Translations under genes and position numbers: made by a program | The notes under the pieces: generated by a model | Database searches by the model: none | What the model saw: the letters and a program-made list of their open reading frames with translations, nothing else | What the model was told of the DNA's origin: nothing | Part shown: piece by piece, positions 1 to 9,660 of the stretch | How the letters are laid out: each line of letters starts with the position of its first letter | How positions within the stretch are numbered: the first letter of the stretch is position 1 | Assembly (NCBI RefSeq): GCF_000612585.1 | Contig: NZ_JFCA01000034.1 | Coordinates: forward strand, 1 to 64,000 | DNA from: Pseudomonas sp. CHM02 | GTDB taxonomy: Bacteria > Pseudomonadota > Gammaproteobacteria > Pseudomonadales > Pseudomonadaceae | Direction of reading: 5' to 3' | DNA: 64,000 nucleotides

Positions 1-44
1 TCGCGCCCCGGCGCGGGGCAAGCCCGCTCACCACAGCAAGCCCA
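1..44. repeat. Partial copy of a long interspersed repeat (family 2), right arm
   Basis: The left edge carries GCGGGGCAAGCCCGCTCACCAC, the right arm of a repeat that recurs at 9566-9612, 11376-11505, 22057-22168 and 41769-41965. It lies directly beside the stop codon of the serine dehydratase gene. The left arm is outside the window or missing. Confidence 0.7.
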
Positions 45-1421
45 TCAGCATTCAACGGCACTCACCGCCAGCCCACCCCGCGACGTCTCTTTGTACTTGT
101 CATGCATGTCCGCCCCGGTATCGCGCATGGTGCGGATCACCCGGTCCAGGGAGATAAAGTGCTGGCCGTCGCCCCGCAGCGCCATTTGCGCCGCGTTGAT
201 CGCCTTTACCGCCGCAATCGCATTGCGCTCGATGCACGGCACTTGCACCAGCCCGCCCACCGGGTCGCAGGTCAGGCCGAGGTTGTGCTCCAGGCCGATT
301 TCGGCGGCGTTGCACAATTGTTCCGGCGTGGCGCCAAGAATCTCGGCCAAACCGGCGGCGGCCATGGCGCAGGCCGAACCCACCTCCCCTTGGCAGCCGA
401 CTTCCGCACCGGAGATCGAGGCGTTTTTCTTGCACAGGATGCCTACCGCCGCCGCACCGAGCAGGTAGTCGACCACGTTGGCTTCGGTGACCTCTTCACT
501 GAATTTCATGAAGTAATGCAGCACCGCCGGGATGATCCCCGCCGCGCCATTGGTGGGCGCGGTCACCATGCGCCCGCCGGCAGCGTTTTCCTCGTTCACC
601 GCCAGGGCGAACAGGTTGACCCATTCCATCGCGCTCAAGGTCGAGCCGATCACATTGGGCTTGTTCAACTCCTGCAGGCTGCGGTGCAACTTGGCCGCGC
701 GGCGGCGCACGTTCAGGCCGCCGGGCAGGATGCCTTCGTGCTTGAGGCCCTGTTCCACGCAGTCCTGCATGGCGCGCCAGAGTTTCATCAGGCCGCTGCG
801 GATTTCTTCTTCGGAGCGCCAGGTCTTTTCGTTGGCCAGCATCAACTCGGCGACACGCAGGTTATGGGTCTTGCACAGCTGCAACAGCTCTACTGCGCTG
901 GAAAAATCATAAGGCAGCTCGGTACGGTCCATATCGGCCACGCCGCTCTGCGCCTGGGCCTCATCCACCACAAAGCCGCCGCCCACCGAATAGTAGGTGT
1001 CGCGGTGCAGCTCGCCGTGATCGCCCGTCACCACCAGGGTCATGGCATTGGGGTGGAACGGCAGGTTTTCGTCGAGCAGGCGCATGTCCCGCGCCCATAC
1101 GAAGGGCACCGGCAAACGGCCGTCCAGCAGCAGGGTGTCGGTCTCGCGCAGGGTGTGGATGCGCACGCCGATTTGCGACGGATCGATCGCATCCGGCCAC
1201 TCGCCCATCAGGCCCATGATGGTCGCAGTGTCGCTGCCGTGACCGATGCCGGTGGCCGACAATGAGCCGTAGAGCTGAACTTCGACGCGCCTGACTTGTT
1301 CCAACAGTTCACGTTCACGCAAAGCCTGGACGAACAACGCCGCAGCGCGCATGGGGCCGACGGTGTGAGAACTAGAAGGCCCGATGCCGATCTTGAACAG
1401 GTCGAAAACGCTGATAGCCAT
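45..1421 (-). CDS. sdaB: L-serine ammonia-lyase (serine dehydratase), iron-sulfur type
   Basis: Deaminates L-serine to pyruvate and ammonia in the cytoplasm. At 458 residues it has the usual single-chain length, with the beta domain first (SSSHTVGPMRAA near residue 17) and the alpha domain after. The cysteines that bind the 4Fe-4S cluster in this family are visible in GCQGEVG, LTCDPVGG and VPCIERN. It lies divergent to choX. In P. aeruginosa the same order (sdaB, choXWV, betT, betIBA) is known, where serine is the end product of betaine breakdown through glycine. The symbol rests on that synteny; the close paralogue sdaA cannot be excluded from sequence alone. The start is an ATG at 1421. Confidence 0.93.
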   Translation of the reverse strand: MAISVFDLFKIGIGPSSSHTVGPMRAAALFVQALRERELLEQVRRVEVQLYGSLSATGIGHGSDTATIMGLMGEWPDAIDPSQIGVRIHTLRETDTLLLDGRLPVPFVWARDMRLLDENLPFHPNAMTLVVTGDHGELHRDTYYSVGGGFVVDEAQAQSGVADMDRTELPYDFSSAVELLQLCKTHNLRVAELMLANEKTWRSEEEIRSGLMKLWRAMQDCVEQGLKHEGILPGGLNVRRRAAKLHRSLQELNKPNVIGSTLSAMEWVNLFALAVNEENAAGGRMVTAPTNGAAGIIPAVLHYFMKFSEEVTEANVVDYLLGAAAVGILCKKNASISGAEVGCQGEVGSACAMAAAGLAEILGATPEQLCNAAEIGLEHNLGLTCDPVGGLVQVPCIERNAIAAVKAINAAQMALRGDGQHFISLDRVIRTMRDTGADMHDKYKETSRGGLAVSAVEC

Positions 1422-1836
1422 TAACGTGGAACTCCGCAGGTGAGCAGGCCGGACACCAAGGAGCTGCTACGCTCAGATCGCCCAGATGGCGGCATCATCA
1501 AGCTTTTACTTGCCGCCACGGCGTCTCACACCGACGCACTCATGCTCACCAGCGTCGCTCCCGTGCGATCGCCTGTTTTGGCCGTTTTTAGCGGTGCAGA
1601 TGGGCAAAAACTGCAGTTTTGCCGCTGGAAAAATCTGTAAGCGACGTCACCGACACTGGATACGACCATCCCTGTACTGGATACGACGCCCCCTGTAGGC
1701 GTCAGATTTTCACTGGTACATGATCAGTCTCGACTCGTTTGCAAGGCACCGTGCCAGAGCTGTTGTCGCACGCACCAACCGCAACACCTATAAAGCGCGG
1801 CGAATGCCGCCAGAAAAAACACAGGAGTCTAGCCCC
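1422..1836. promoter_or_regulatory. Divergent control region between sdaB and choX
   Basis: This 415-bp stretch has no convincing gene. It holds the palindrome AAAACTGCAGTTTT (1607-1620) and two identical 12-base direct repeats ACTGGATACGAC (1655-1666 and 1676-1687) whose starts are 21 bp apart, two helical turns. Direct repeats in phase are the usual layout for AraC/XylS-family activators. In P. aeruginosa the AraC-type activator GbdR controls both sdaB and choX, so these are candidate GbdR half-sites; that assignment is inference. Confidence 0.45.
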
Positions 1837-2784
1837 ATGAAAGGTTCACCCTCGTTGTTGTTGGCCGCCATGCTGAGTCTGCCAGTCCTGGCGCACGCTG
1901 CAGAACCGGCACAATGTCAGACCGTCAACTTCTCCGATGTCGGCTGGACCGATATCACCGTCACGACCGCGACCACCAGCGAAATCCTCAAGGGGCTGGG
2001 CTACAAGCCGCGCACCACGATGATTTCGGTACCGGTGACCTACAAGTCACTGGCCGACGGCAAGAACATGGACATCTTCCTCGGCAACTGGATGCCGACC
2101 ATGGAAAACGACATCAAGCAGTACCGTGATGCCGGCACCGTGGAAACCGTGCGCGCCAACCTGGAGAACGCCAAGTACACCCTGGCGGTCCCGGAAGCGC
2201 TGTACAACAAAGGCCTGAAAGACTTCGCCGATATCGCCAAATTCAAGGACGAGCTGGGCGGCAAGATCTACGGCATCGAGCCGGGTAACGACGGCAACCG
2301 CACCATCCAGACGCTGATCGACAAAGACGCCTTCGGCCTGAAAACCGCCGGCTTCAAAGTCGTCGAATCCAGCGAAGCCGGCATGCTCTCCCAGGTCGAA
2401 CGCGCCACCAAACGCGACCAGGCCATCGTGTTCCTCGGCTGGGAACCGCACCCGATGAACACCCGTTTCAAGATGAAGTACCTGACCGGGGGTGACGATT
2501 CGTTCGGCCCCAACTACGGCCAGGCCACCATCTACACCAACACCCGCAAGGGCTACACCCAGGAATGCAGCAACGTGGGCCAGTTGCTGAAAAACCTGGT
2601 GTTCACCCTGAACATGGAAAGCACCCTGATGGGTAAAGTCCTGGACGATAAACAGAAACCCGATGCAGCGGCCAAGGCTTGGCTGAAAGCCAACCCGCAA
2701 GTGCTCGACACCTGGCTCGCCGGCGTCACCACCGTCGATGGCAAACCAGGTCTGGAGGCCGTCAAAGCTTATCTCGCCAAATAA
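1837..2784 (+). CDS. choX: Choline ABC transporter, periplasmic substrate-binding protein
   Basis: Captures choline in the periplasm and delivers it to ChoWV. The protein has 315 residues and begins with a clear signal peptide (MKGSPSLLLAAMLSLPVLAHAAEP). It matches the OpuAC-like glycine betaine/choline binding family (VGWTDITVTTATTSEILKGLGY, then FLGNWMPTMENDIKQY). The ATG at 1837 was chosen because AGGAG lies 9 bases upstream and it starts the signal peptide; an upstream in-frame ATG at 1720 would bury it. It is first in choXWV, 69 bases before choW. Confidence 0.93.
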   Translation: MKGSPSLLLAAMLSLPVLAHAAEPAQCQTVNFSDVGWTDITVTTATTSEILKGLGYKPRTTMISVPVTYKSLADGKNMDIFLGNWMPTMENDIKQYRDAGTVETVRANLENAKYTLAVPEALYNKGLKDFADIAKFKDELGGKIYGIEPGNDGNRTIQTLIDKDAFGLKTAGFKVVESSEAGMLSQVERATKRDQAIVFLGWEPHPMNTRFKMKYLTGGDDSFGPNYGQATIYTNTRKGYTQECSNVGQLLKNLVFTLNMESTLMGKVLDDKQKPDAAAKAWLKANPQVLDTWLAGVTTVDGKPGLEAVKAYLAK

Positions 2785-2853
2785 CACTCGCTGACCCCGG
2801 GCTGGTGCGCTGGCCCGGGATGTTTTCCCCTTCGCATGTGGACATTCACTACC

Positions 2854-3699
2854 ATGCTGACTGAACAGAAAATCCCACTAGGCCAGTACATCGCTGCCTT
2901 CGTCGAATGGTTGACCCAGCACGGCGCCAACTACTTCGACGCAATCGCATCGACACTGGAAACGATGATCCACGGCGTGACGTTCGCGCTGACCTGGTTC
3001 AATCCGCTGGCATTGATCGGTCTGATTGCGCTGCTGGCTCACTTTATCCAACGTAAATGGGGACTGACTGTTTTTGTCATCGCCTCCTTCCTGCTGATCC
3101 TGAACCTGGGGTACTGGCAGGAAACCATGGAAACCCTCGCGCAGGTGTTGTTCGCCACCCTGGTCTGCGTGGTCATCGGTGTGCCGCTGGGCATTGTTGC
3201 CGCGCACAAGCCGATGTTCTACACCCTGATGCGGCCGGTGCTCGACCTGATGCAGACCGTACCGACCTTCGTCTACCTCATCCCTACCCTGACCCTCTTC
3301 GGGCTGGGTGTGGTGCCTGGGCTGATTTCCACGGTGGTGTTCGCGATTGCCGCGCCGATCCGCCTGACCTACCTGGGTATCCGCGATGTACCGCAAGAGT
3401 TGATGGACGCCGGCAAGGCCTTTGGCTGCTCGCGCCGTCAGTTGCTCTCGCGTATTGAACTGCCCCACGCCATGCCGAGCATTGCCGCCGGCATTACCCA
3501 ATGCATCATGCTGTCGTTGTCGATGGTGGTGATCGCGGCCCTGGTGGGCGCCGATGGCCTCGGCAAACCCGTGGTCAACGCACTCAACACTGCCGATATC
3601 GCCCTGGGCTTTGAAGCCGGCCTGGCGATCGTGCTGCTGGCCATCATGCTCGACCGCATCTGCAAACAACCCGACGCTAAAGTAGGGGGTGATGCATGA
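2854..3699 (+). CDS. choW: Choline ABC transporter, permease
   Basis: Inner-membrane channel subunit of the choline importer, 281 residues, ProW/OpuAB type. Several hydrophobic segments are evident, and the BPD-type EAA loop appears around VPQELMDAGKAFGCSRRQLLSRIELPHAMPSI. The start is ATG 2854 (MLTEQK); an in-frame ATG 18 bases upstream is possible. The stop overlaps the choV start by four bases (ATGA at 3696-3699), so the two are translationally coupled. Confidence 0.92.
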   Translation: MLTEQKIPLGQYIAAFVEWLTQHGANYFDAIASTLETMIHGVTFALTWFNPLALIGLIALLAHFIQRKWGLTVFVIASFLLILNLGYWQETMETLAQVLFATLVCVVIGVPLGIVAAHKPMFYTLMRPVLDLMQTVPTFVYLIPTLTLFGLGVVPGLISTVVFAIAAPIRLTYLGIRDVPQELMDAGKAFGCSRRQLLSRIELPHAMPSIAAGITQCIMLSLSMVVIAALVGADGLGKPVVNALNTADIALGFEAGLAIVLLAIMLDRICKQPDAKVGGDA

Positions 3700-4874
3700 G
3701 CATTATCCGATTCGACAATGTCGATGTGATCTTCTCCAAGGACCCACGCGAAGCGCTCAAGCTGCTGGACCAGGGGATGCACCGCAACGAGATCCTGAAA
3801 AAGACCGGGCAGATTGTCGGCGTAGAAAAAGCCAGCCTGGATATCGAGAAAGGCGAAATCTGCGTGCTGATGGGCTTGTCGGGCTCCGGCAAGTCCAGCT
3901 TGCTGCGCTGCATCAACGGCCTCAATACGGTGAGCCGTGGCCAACTGTTCGTGGAGCATGAAGGTCGCCAGATCGACATCGCCTCCTGCACGCCGGCCGA
4001 GCTGAAAATGATGCGCACCAAGCGCATCGCCATGGTGTTCCAGAAGTTCGCCCTGATGCCTTGGCTGACGGTGCGCGAGAACATCAGCTTCGGCCTGGAG
4101 ATGCAGGGTCGCCCGGAGAAAGACCGGCGCAAGCTGGTGGATGAAAAACTCGAGCTGGTGGGCCTGACGCAATGGCGCAACAAGAAGCCCGATGAACTCT
4201 CCGGCGGCATGCAGCAACGCGTCGGCCTGGCCCGTGCGTTGGCGATGGACGCCGATATCCTGCTGATGGACGAACCCTTCTCAGCCCTCGACCCGCTGAT
4301 CCGCCAGGGCCTGCAGGATGAACTGCTGGAACTGCAACGCAAGCTGAGCAAGACCATTGTCTTCGTGAGCCACGACCTCGATGAGGCGCTCAAACTGGGC
4401 AGCCGTATCGCGATCATGAAAGACGGCAAGATCATCCAGTACAGCGTGCCGGAAGAAATCGTGCTGAACCCGGCGGATGACTATGTGCGCACCTTCGTCG
4501 CCCATACCAACCCGCTGAACGTACTGTGCGGCCGCAGCCTGATGCGCACCCTCGACAACTGCAAGCGCGTGAACGGTTCGGTGTGCCTGGACCCGGGCGG
4601 CGACTCGTGGCTGGACCTGGCCGAAGGCAACACCATCAAGGGCGCCCGCCAGAATGGCGCAGTGATGAACCTGCAGAACTGGGAGCCGGGGCAAGCGGTG
4701 GAAGGTTTGGGCCGGCTGCCGACGCTGGTGGACTCGAACATCGGCATGCGCGATGCGTTGCAGATCCGCTATCACACCGGCAATAAGCTGGTGTTGCATG
4801 ACAACAACCAGGTGGTGGGGATTCTGGGAGACAGTGAGCTGTACCACGCCTTGCTGGGCAAGAACCTGGGCTGA
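3696..4874 (+). CDS. choV: Choline ABC transporter, ATP-binding protein
   Basis: Cytoplasmic ATPase that powers ChoXW, 392 residues, of the ProV/OpuAA type. The Walker A motif GLSGSGKSS, the signature LSGGMQQRV and Walker B ILLMDEPFSALD are intact. The C-terminal ~120 residues form the extension where ProV-like proteins carry CBS-type sequence (MRDALQIRYHTGNKLVLHDNNQVVGILGDSEL). It is last in choXWV and is followed by a REP pair rather than an obvious U-tract terminator. Confidence 0.93.
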   Translation: MSIIRFDNVDVIFSKDPREALKLLDQGMHRNEILKKTGQIVGVEKASLDIEKGEICVLMGLSGSGKSSLLRCINGLNTVSRGQLFVEHEGRQIDIASCTPAELKMMRTKRIAMVFQKFALMPWLTVRENISFGLEMQGRPEKDRRKLVDEKLELVGLTQWRNKKPDELSGGMQQRVGLARALAMDADILLMDEPFSALDPLIRQGLQDELLELQRKLSKTIVFVSHDLDEALKLGSRIAIMKDGKIIQYSVPEEIVLNPADDYVRTFVAHTNPLNVLCGRSLMRTLDNCKRVNGSVCLDPGGDSWLDLAEGNTIKGARQNGAVMNLQNWEPGQAVEGLGRLPTLVDSNIGMRDALQIRYHTGNKLVLHDNNQVVGILGDSELYHALLGKNLG

Positions 4875-4910
4875 TTCACACCGCAGGAACAACTGAAGAA
4901 ACTGGGTCAA

Positions 4911-4983
4911 TGTGGGAGCTGGCTTGCCTGCGATAGCGGTAGTGAATTCACCAAAGCTATCGCAGGCAAGCCAGCTCCCACAG
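4911..4983. repeat. Paired REP element (BIME-like), GTGGGAG type
   Basis: The left arm TGTGGGAGCTGGCTTGCCTG and its inverted copy flank a short variable centre. It sits between the convergent ends of choV and betT, where the transcribed hairpin could protect or end both mRNAs. Confidence 0.9.
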
Positions 4984-5041
4984 TTGATTGGATTACCAAT
5001 GCTTGGACAGGTGGTGTCAGTGACGACACCACCGGCTTTTA

Positions 5042-7033
5042 TCAGCTATAGACACGGCCAAGGAGCTGCCGATGGCTTTCAAACTGATCGAGCACGTCCC
5101 GGGTGATCTGTTCCTGGGTGAAGCCCATCAGGTCGTATTCCTGAGGCCCGTTGTGCAGGTAAACCTCGGCACGGTAGTAACGGGTGCGCTCTTCCTCGGG
5201 CAGGTCACTCGGCGCCGACGAGTAAGCATCCAGGCTCACTTCGTAGACAAACGGGTTGCCTTCTTCCATCTCGATGCGCACACCGATGCAACGCTTGGAC
5301 TTACCGAGCAAGGTCTGCACTTCCAGCCCCTGTTCACGCAACGCAGTCGCCGCTTGTTCCAGCGCCGGCGTGACGTGCTTGTCCATAAAGCGCTGCACGG
5401 TGCCTTGGCTCGGTTGCAGGTCCAGCGCGGTCAGGCGCTCGCTGAAACCACGACGGCCACGCTCGGCCAATTGCGCCTGCTCTTGCTCGATCGCCACGTC
5501 CTGGCGCATGGCCTTGTGCAAGCCGAACATGAAGAAGATCAGCACCACCGAGAACGGCAGCCCCGCCAGCACCACCATGGTTTGCATGGCTTCGAAGTTA
5601 CCGGCGAACAGCAAGCCGATGGTCACCAGGGTAATCACCACCGACCAGAAGATCCGCAGCCAGTGCGGCGCATCTTCATCCACGTTGCCGCCTTTGCAGG
5701 AAAGGTTGGCCATCATCACCGCGCCGGAATCCGCCGGGGTCAGGAACAGTACGAAGCCCACAAAGATCGACACGCCAATGACGATTTTCGACGCCGGGTA
5801 ATGCTCAAGCAGTTGGTAGATTGCCATGGAAGGCTGTTCCAACGCCGTCTTGCCCAACTCCACCGCACCGTGGTTCAGCACGAGGTCCAGGGCCGAGTTA
5901 CCGAAGATCGACAGCCATGCCAGGGTGAAGCCCAGCGGGATCAGCAGCACGCCGGCCACCAGTTCACGCACCGTACGACCACGGGAAATACGCGCGATGA
6001 ACATGCCCACGAATGGCGCCCAGGAAATCCACCACGCCCAGTAGAACAGGGTCCACAGGCCCATCCAGCGTTCGGTCTTGTCGGCATCGCCTTCGTAGAC
6101 GTAGAGGTCGAAGGTTTTCAGGATGATGCCGTTGAGGTAGTCACCGGTGTTTTGCACCAGGCCGTTGAGCAGGTGCAAGGTCGGGCCGAACAGCAGCACG
6201 AAGATCAGCAAGCCGCTGAACAGCACGATGTTGAGGTTGGACAGGCGGCGGATGCCGTTCTCCACGCCCGACACGGCGGCGATGGTCGCCACGGTGCTCA
6301 TCACGATGATCACGATCAGCAGGTTGGTGTTGCTGTGCTGCATGCCGAACAGGTTTTCCAACCCGGACGACACCTGCATCGAACCAATCCCCAGGTTCGT
6401 CACCAGGCCCAGCAGGGTCACGAACATGCCGAAACCGTCCACCGCATGGCCGGCCGCGCCCTTCACCCAGCGTTCGCCCACCAGCGGGTACAGCGCCGAA
6501 CGCAAGGCCAGCGGCTGGTTATGACGATACGCGAAGTACGCCACCGCCAGGCCGACCAGCGCATAGATCGCCCAGCCGTGCAGGCCCCAGTGCAGGAAGG
6601 TCAGTTGCAGCGCCTGGCGTGCGGCACCATTGCTGGCGGCAGCGCCTTCGGGCGGGTTGAAGTAGTGGTCCAGCGGCTCCGAGGCACCGAAGTACAGCAG
6701 CGAGATGCCGATGCCCGACGAGAACAACATGCCGGCCCAGGCGCCGTAGCTGAAGTCCGGGGTGTCGTCCTTGCTGCCCAGTTTCAATTTGCCGTAGGAC
6801 GAAAACGCCAGGCCCACCACAAACACGAGGTAGGCGGCGATGACCACCATGTAGTACCAGCCGAAGCTTTTGGAAAGCCACGCTTGTGCTACGCCGAGCA
6901 TGCGCCCGGCCTCCTGCGGGGCGATGATCAGGATGGCGGTCAACAACAGAATCAGTGCGGTGGAGGTGTAGAACACCCAACCGTTGACCCGTACCTTTTC
7001 CGGCGGGGTCTTTATAAGAGAGGCAGAACTCAT
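5042..7033 (-). CDS. betT: BCCT-family choline transporter BetT
   Basis: Secondary importer that brings choline across the inner membrane with an ion gradient; 663 residues. It has about 12 hydrophobic segments, the BCCT tryptophan-rich stretch (LWTLFYWAWWISWAPFVGMFIARISRGRTVRE), and a long cytoplasmic C-terminal tail, as in osmotically controlled BetT proteins. The ATG at 7033 was chosen because MSSASLIKTPPEKVRVNGWVF gives the family N-terminus and GGAG lies upstream; longer frames add unrelated residues. It is divergent from betI. Confidence 0.92.
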   Translation of the reverse strand: MSSASLIKTPPEKVRVNGWVFYTSTALILLLTAILIIAPQEAGRMLGVAQAWLSKSFGWYYMVVIAAYLVFVVGLAFSSYGKLKLGSKDDTPDFSYGAWAGMLFSSGIGISLLYFGASEPLDHYFNPPEGAAASNGAARQALQLTFLHWGLHGWAIYALVGLAVAYFAYRHNQPLALRSALYPLVGERWVKGAAGHAVDGFGMFVTLLGLVTNLGIGSMQVSSGLENLFGMQHSNTNLLIVIIVMSTVATIAAVSGVENGIRRLSNLNIVLFSGLLIFVLLFGPTLHLLNGLVQNTGDYLNGIILKTFDLYVYEGDADKTERWMGLWTLFYWAWWISWAPFVGMFIARISRGRTVRELVAGVLLIPLGFTLAWLSIFGNSALDLVLNHGAVELGKTALEQPSMAIYQLLEHYPASKIVIGVSIFVGFVLFLTPADSGAVMMANLSCKGGNVDEDAPHWLRIFWSVVITLVTIGLLFAGNFEAMQTMVVLAGLPFSVVLIFFMFGLHKAMRQDVAIEQEQAQLAERGRRGFSERLTALDLQPSQGTVQRFMDKHVTPALEQAATALREQGLEVQTLLGKSKRCIGVRIEMEEGNPFVYEVSLDAYSSAPSDLPEEERTRYYRAEVYLHNGPQEYDLMGFTQEQITRDVLDQFESHRQLLGRVYS

Positions 7034-7277
7034 GGCGCAGATGCTCCAGGCAGTGCGAGAGAGAAACACAAGGCAACGGTTATCCCGGGACATCGATTTT
7101 TCGGCAGTCGACGGACGGGTGTTATAAAGACACCCCGAAAATTCTTGAGCCCCGCCGAAGCGGTGCCCAGGCCCTGATACGGCCTGTTTCAAGGGTTTTT
7201 GCAGGTGTCAGATGTCGCGGCTTGCACGTAGGAAATACCTGTAGGCAGCGACCATTTGTCGCAGATCTTATTCTTTG

Positions 7278-7310
7278 TTGATTGAACGTTCAATCAAAAC
7301 AAAATAGACT
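7278..7310 (+). promoter_or_regulatory. betI promoter overlapped by a perfect 20-bp palindrome (BetI operator)
   Basis: TTGATTGAACGTTCAATCAA (7278-7297) is a perfect inverted repeat. A sigma70-like promoter can be read as TTGAAC (7282-7287), a 17-base spacer and TAGACT (7305-7310), so the palindrome covers the -35 box. Known BetI operators are TetR-type palindromes in the betI-betT interval, which makes autorepression relieved by choline the natural reading. The rest of the interval 7034-7367 shows no gene. Confidence 0.78.
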
Positions 7311-7367
7311 GGCCATCAAGCCGACAGACGTTCATCGCCCGTCGGCAGGCCTAAGGAGAAGTGCTAC

Positions 7368-7961
7368 ATGCCAAAGGTCGGTATGCAACCCATACGCCGC
7401 CAGCAGTTGATCGAAGCCACCTTGACGGCCATCGATCAGGTCGGAATGGGGGATGCCAGCATTGCGCTGATCGCCCGTCTGGCCGGCGTCTCGAACGGCA
7501 TCATCAGTCACTACTTTCAGGACAAGAACGGCCTGATCGCCGCGACGATGCGGTACTTGATGAATGTGCTGATCGAGAACGTCCACGAACGCAGGCTCGC
7601 ACTGAAGGATGACAGCCCACGGGCGCACCTTCAGGTGATCATCGAGGGCAACTTCGATGCCAGCCAGGTCAACGGCCCGGCAATGAAAACCTGGCTGGCC
7701 TTCTGGGCCACCAGCATGCACCACCCGTCATTGCACAGGTTGCAGCGGATCAACGATCAACGTCTGTATTCCAACCTGTGCTGCCAGTTCCGCCGAGTGC
7801 TGCCGCTGCCGCACGCACGCAAAGCAGCCCGAGGCCTGGCGGCCCTGATCGACGGTTTGTGGTTGCGCGGCGCCCTGTCGGGAGACGCTTTCGACACGGA
7901 GCAGGCGCAACGGATCGCTTACGAATACATGGATTTCCAATTGGCCAAGCAGGTGAGTTAG
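7368..7961 (+). CDS. betI: TetR-family repressor of choline-to-betaine genes
   Basis: DNA-binding repressor that leaves its operator when choline is present; 197 residues. An N-terminal TetR helix-turn-helix is clear (ASIALIARLAGVSNGIISHYFQDKNGLI, about residues 29-56), followed by a helical ligand domain. It starts at ATG 7368 behind AAGGAG (7352-7357). It leads betIBA and has a perfect palindrome about 70 bases upstream. Confidence 0.95.
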   Translation: MPKVGMQPIRRQQLIEATLTAIDQVGMGDASIALIARLAGVSNGIISHYFQDKNGLIAATMRYLMNVLIENVHERRLALKDDSPRAHLQVIIEGNFDASQVNGPAMKTWLAFWATSMHHPSLHRLQRINDQRLYSNLCCQFRRVLPLPHARKAARGLAALIDGLWLRGALSGDAFDTEQAQRIAYEYMDFQLAKQVS

Positions 7962-8070
7962 AGCACACACAACCGCTCAACCCCTGAACGTCCGCCGCTC
8001 AGTGATGCCAGAACCCCATGGCCCACTGTCGGCGGGTAACGCCAACCACTTATGCACTTGCGAGGACTTT

Positions 8071-9543
<1,473 letters not shown>

Positions 9544-9565
9544 CAGCGTCGGGATTCGCCTTTGT

Positions 9566-9612
9566 AGTGAGCGGGCTCGCCCCGCGCTGGGCTGCGCAGC
9601 AGCCCCATCCCG
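9566..9612. repeat. Family-2 repeat, left half, inside the betB-betA gap
   Basis: The sequence reads GTAGTGAGCGGGCTCGCCCC, then a GGGCTGCGCAGCAGCCC hairpin. Only the left half of the long family-2 element is present. It lies within an operon, so it is transcribed with bet mRNA. Confidence 0.7.
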
Positions 9613-9660
9613 GACACCACTGTTTGACTGACCTGACCATATCCAAAGAGGGTGCATCCA

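Noticed and set aside
1720..1836. A longer ChoX with 39 extra N-terminal residues
   Set aside because: The extra residues would bury a clear signal peptide, and AGGAG is placed correctly for ATG 1837.
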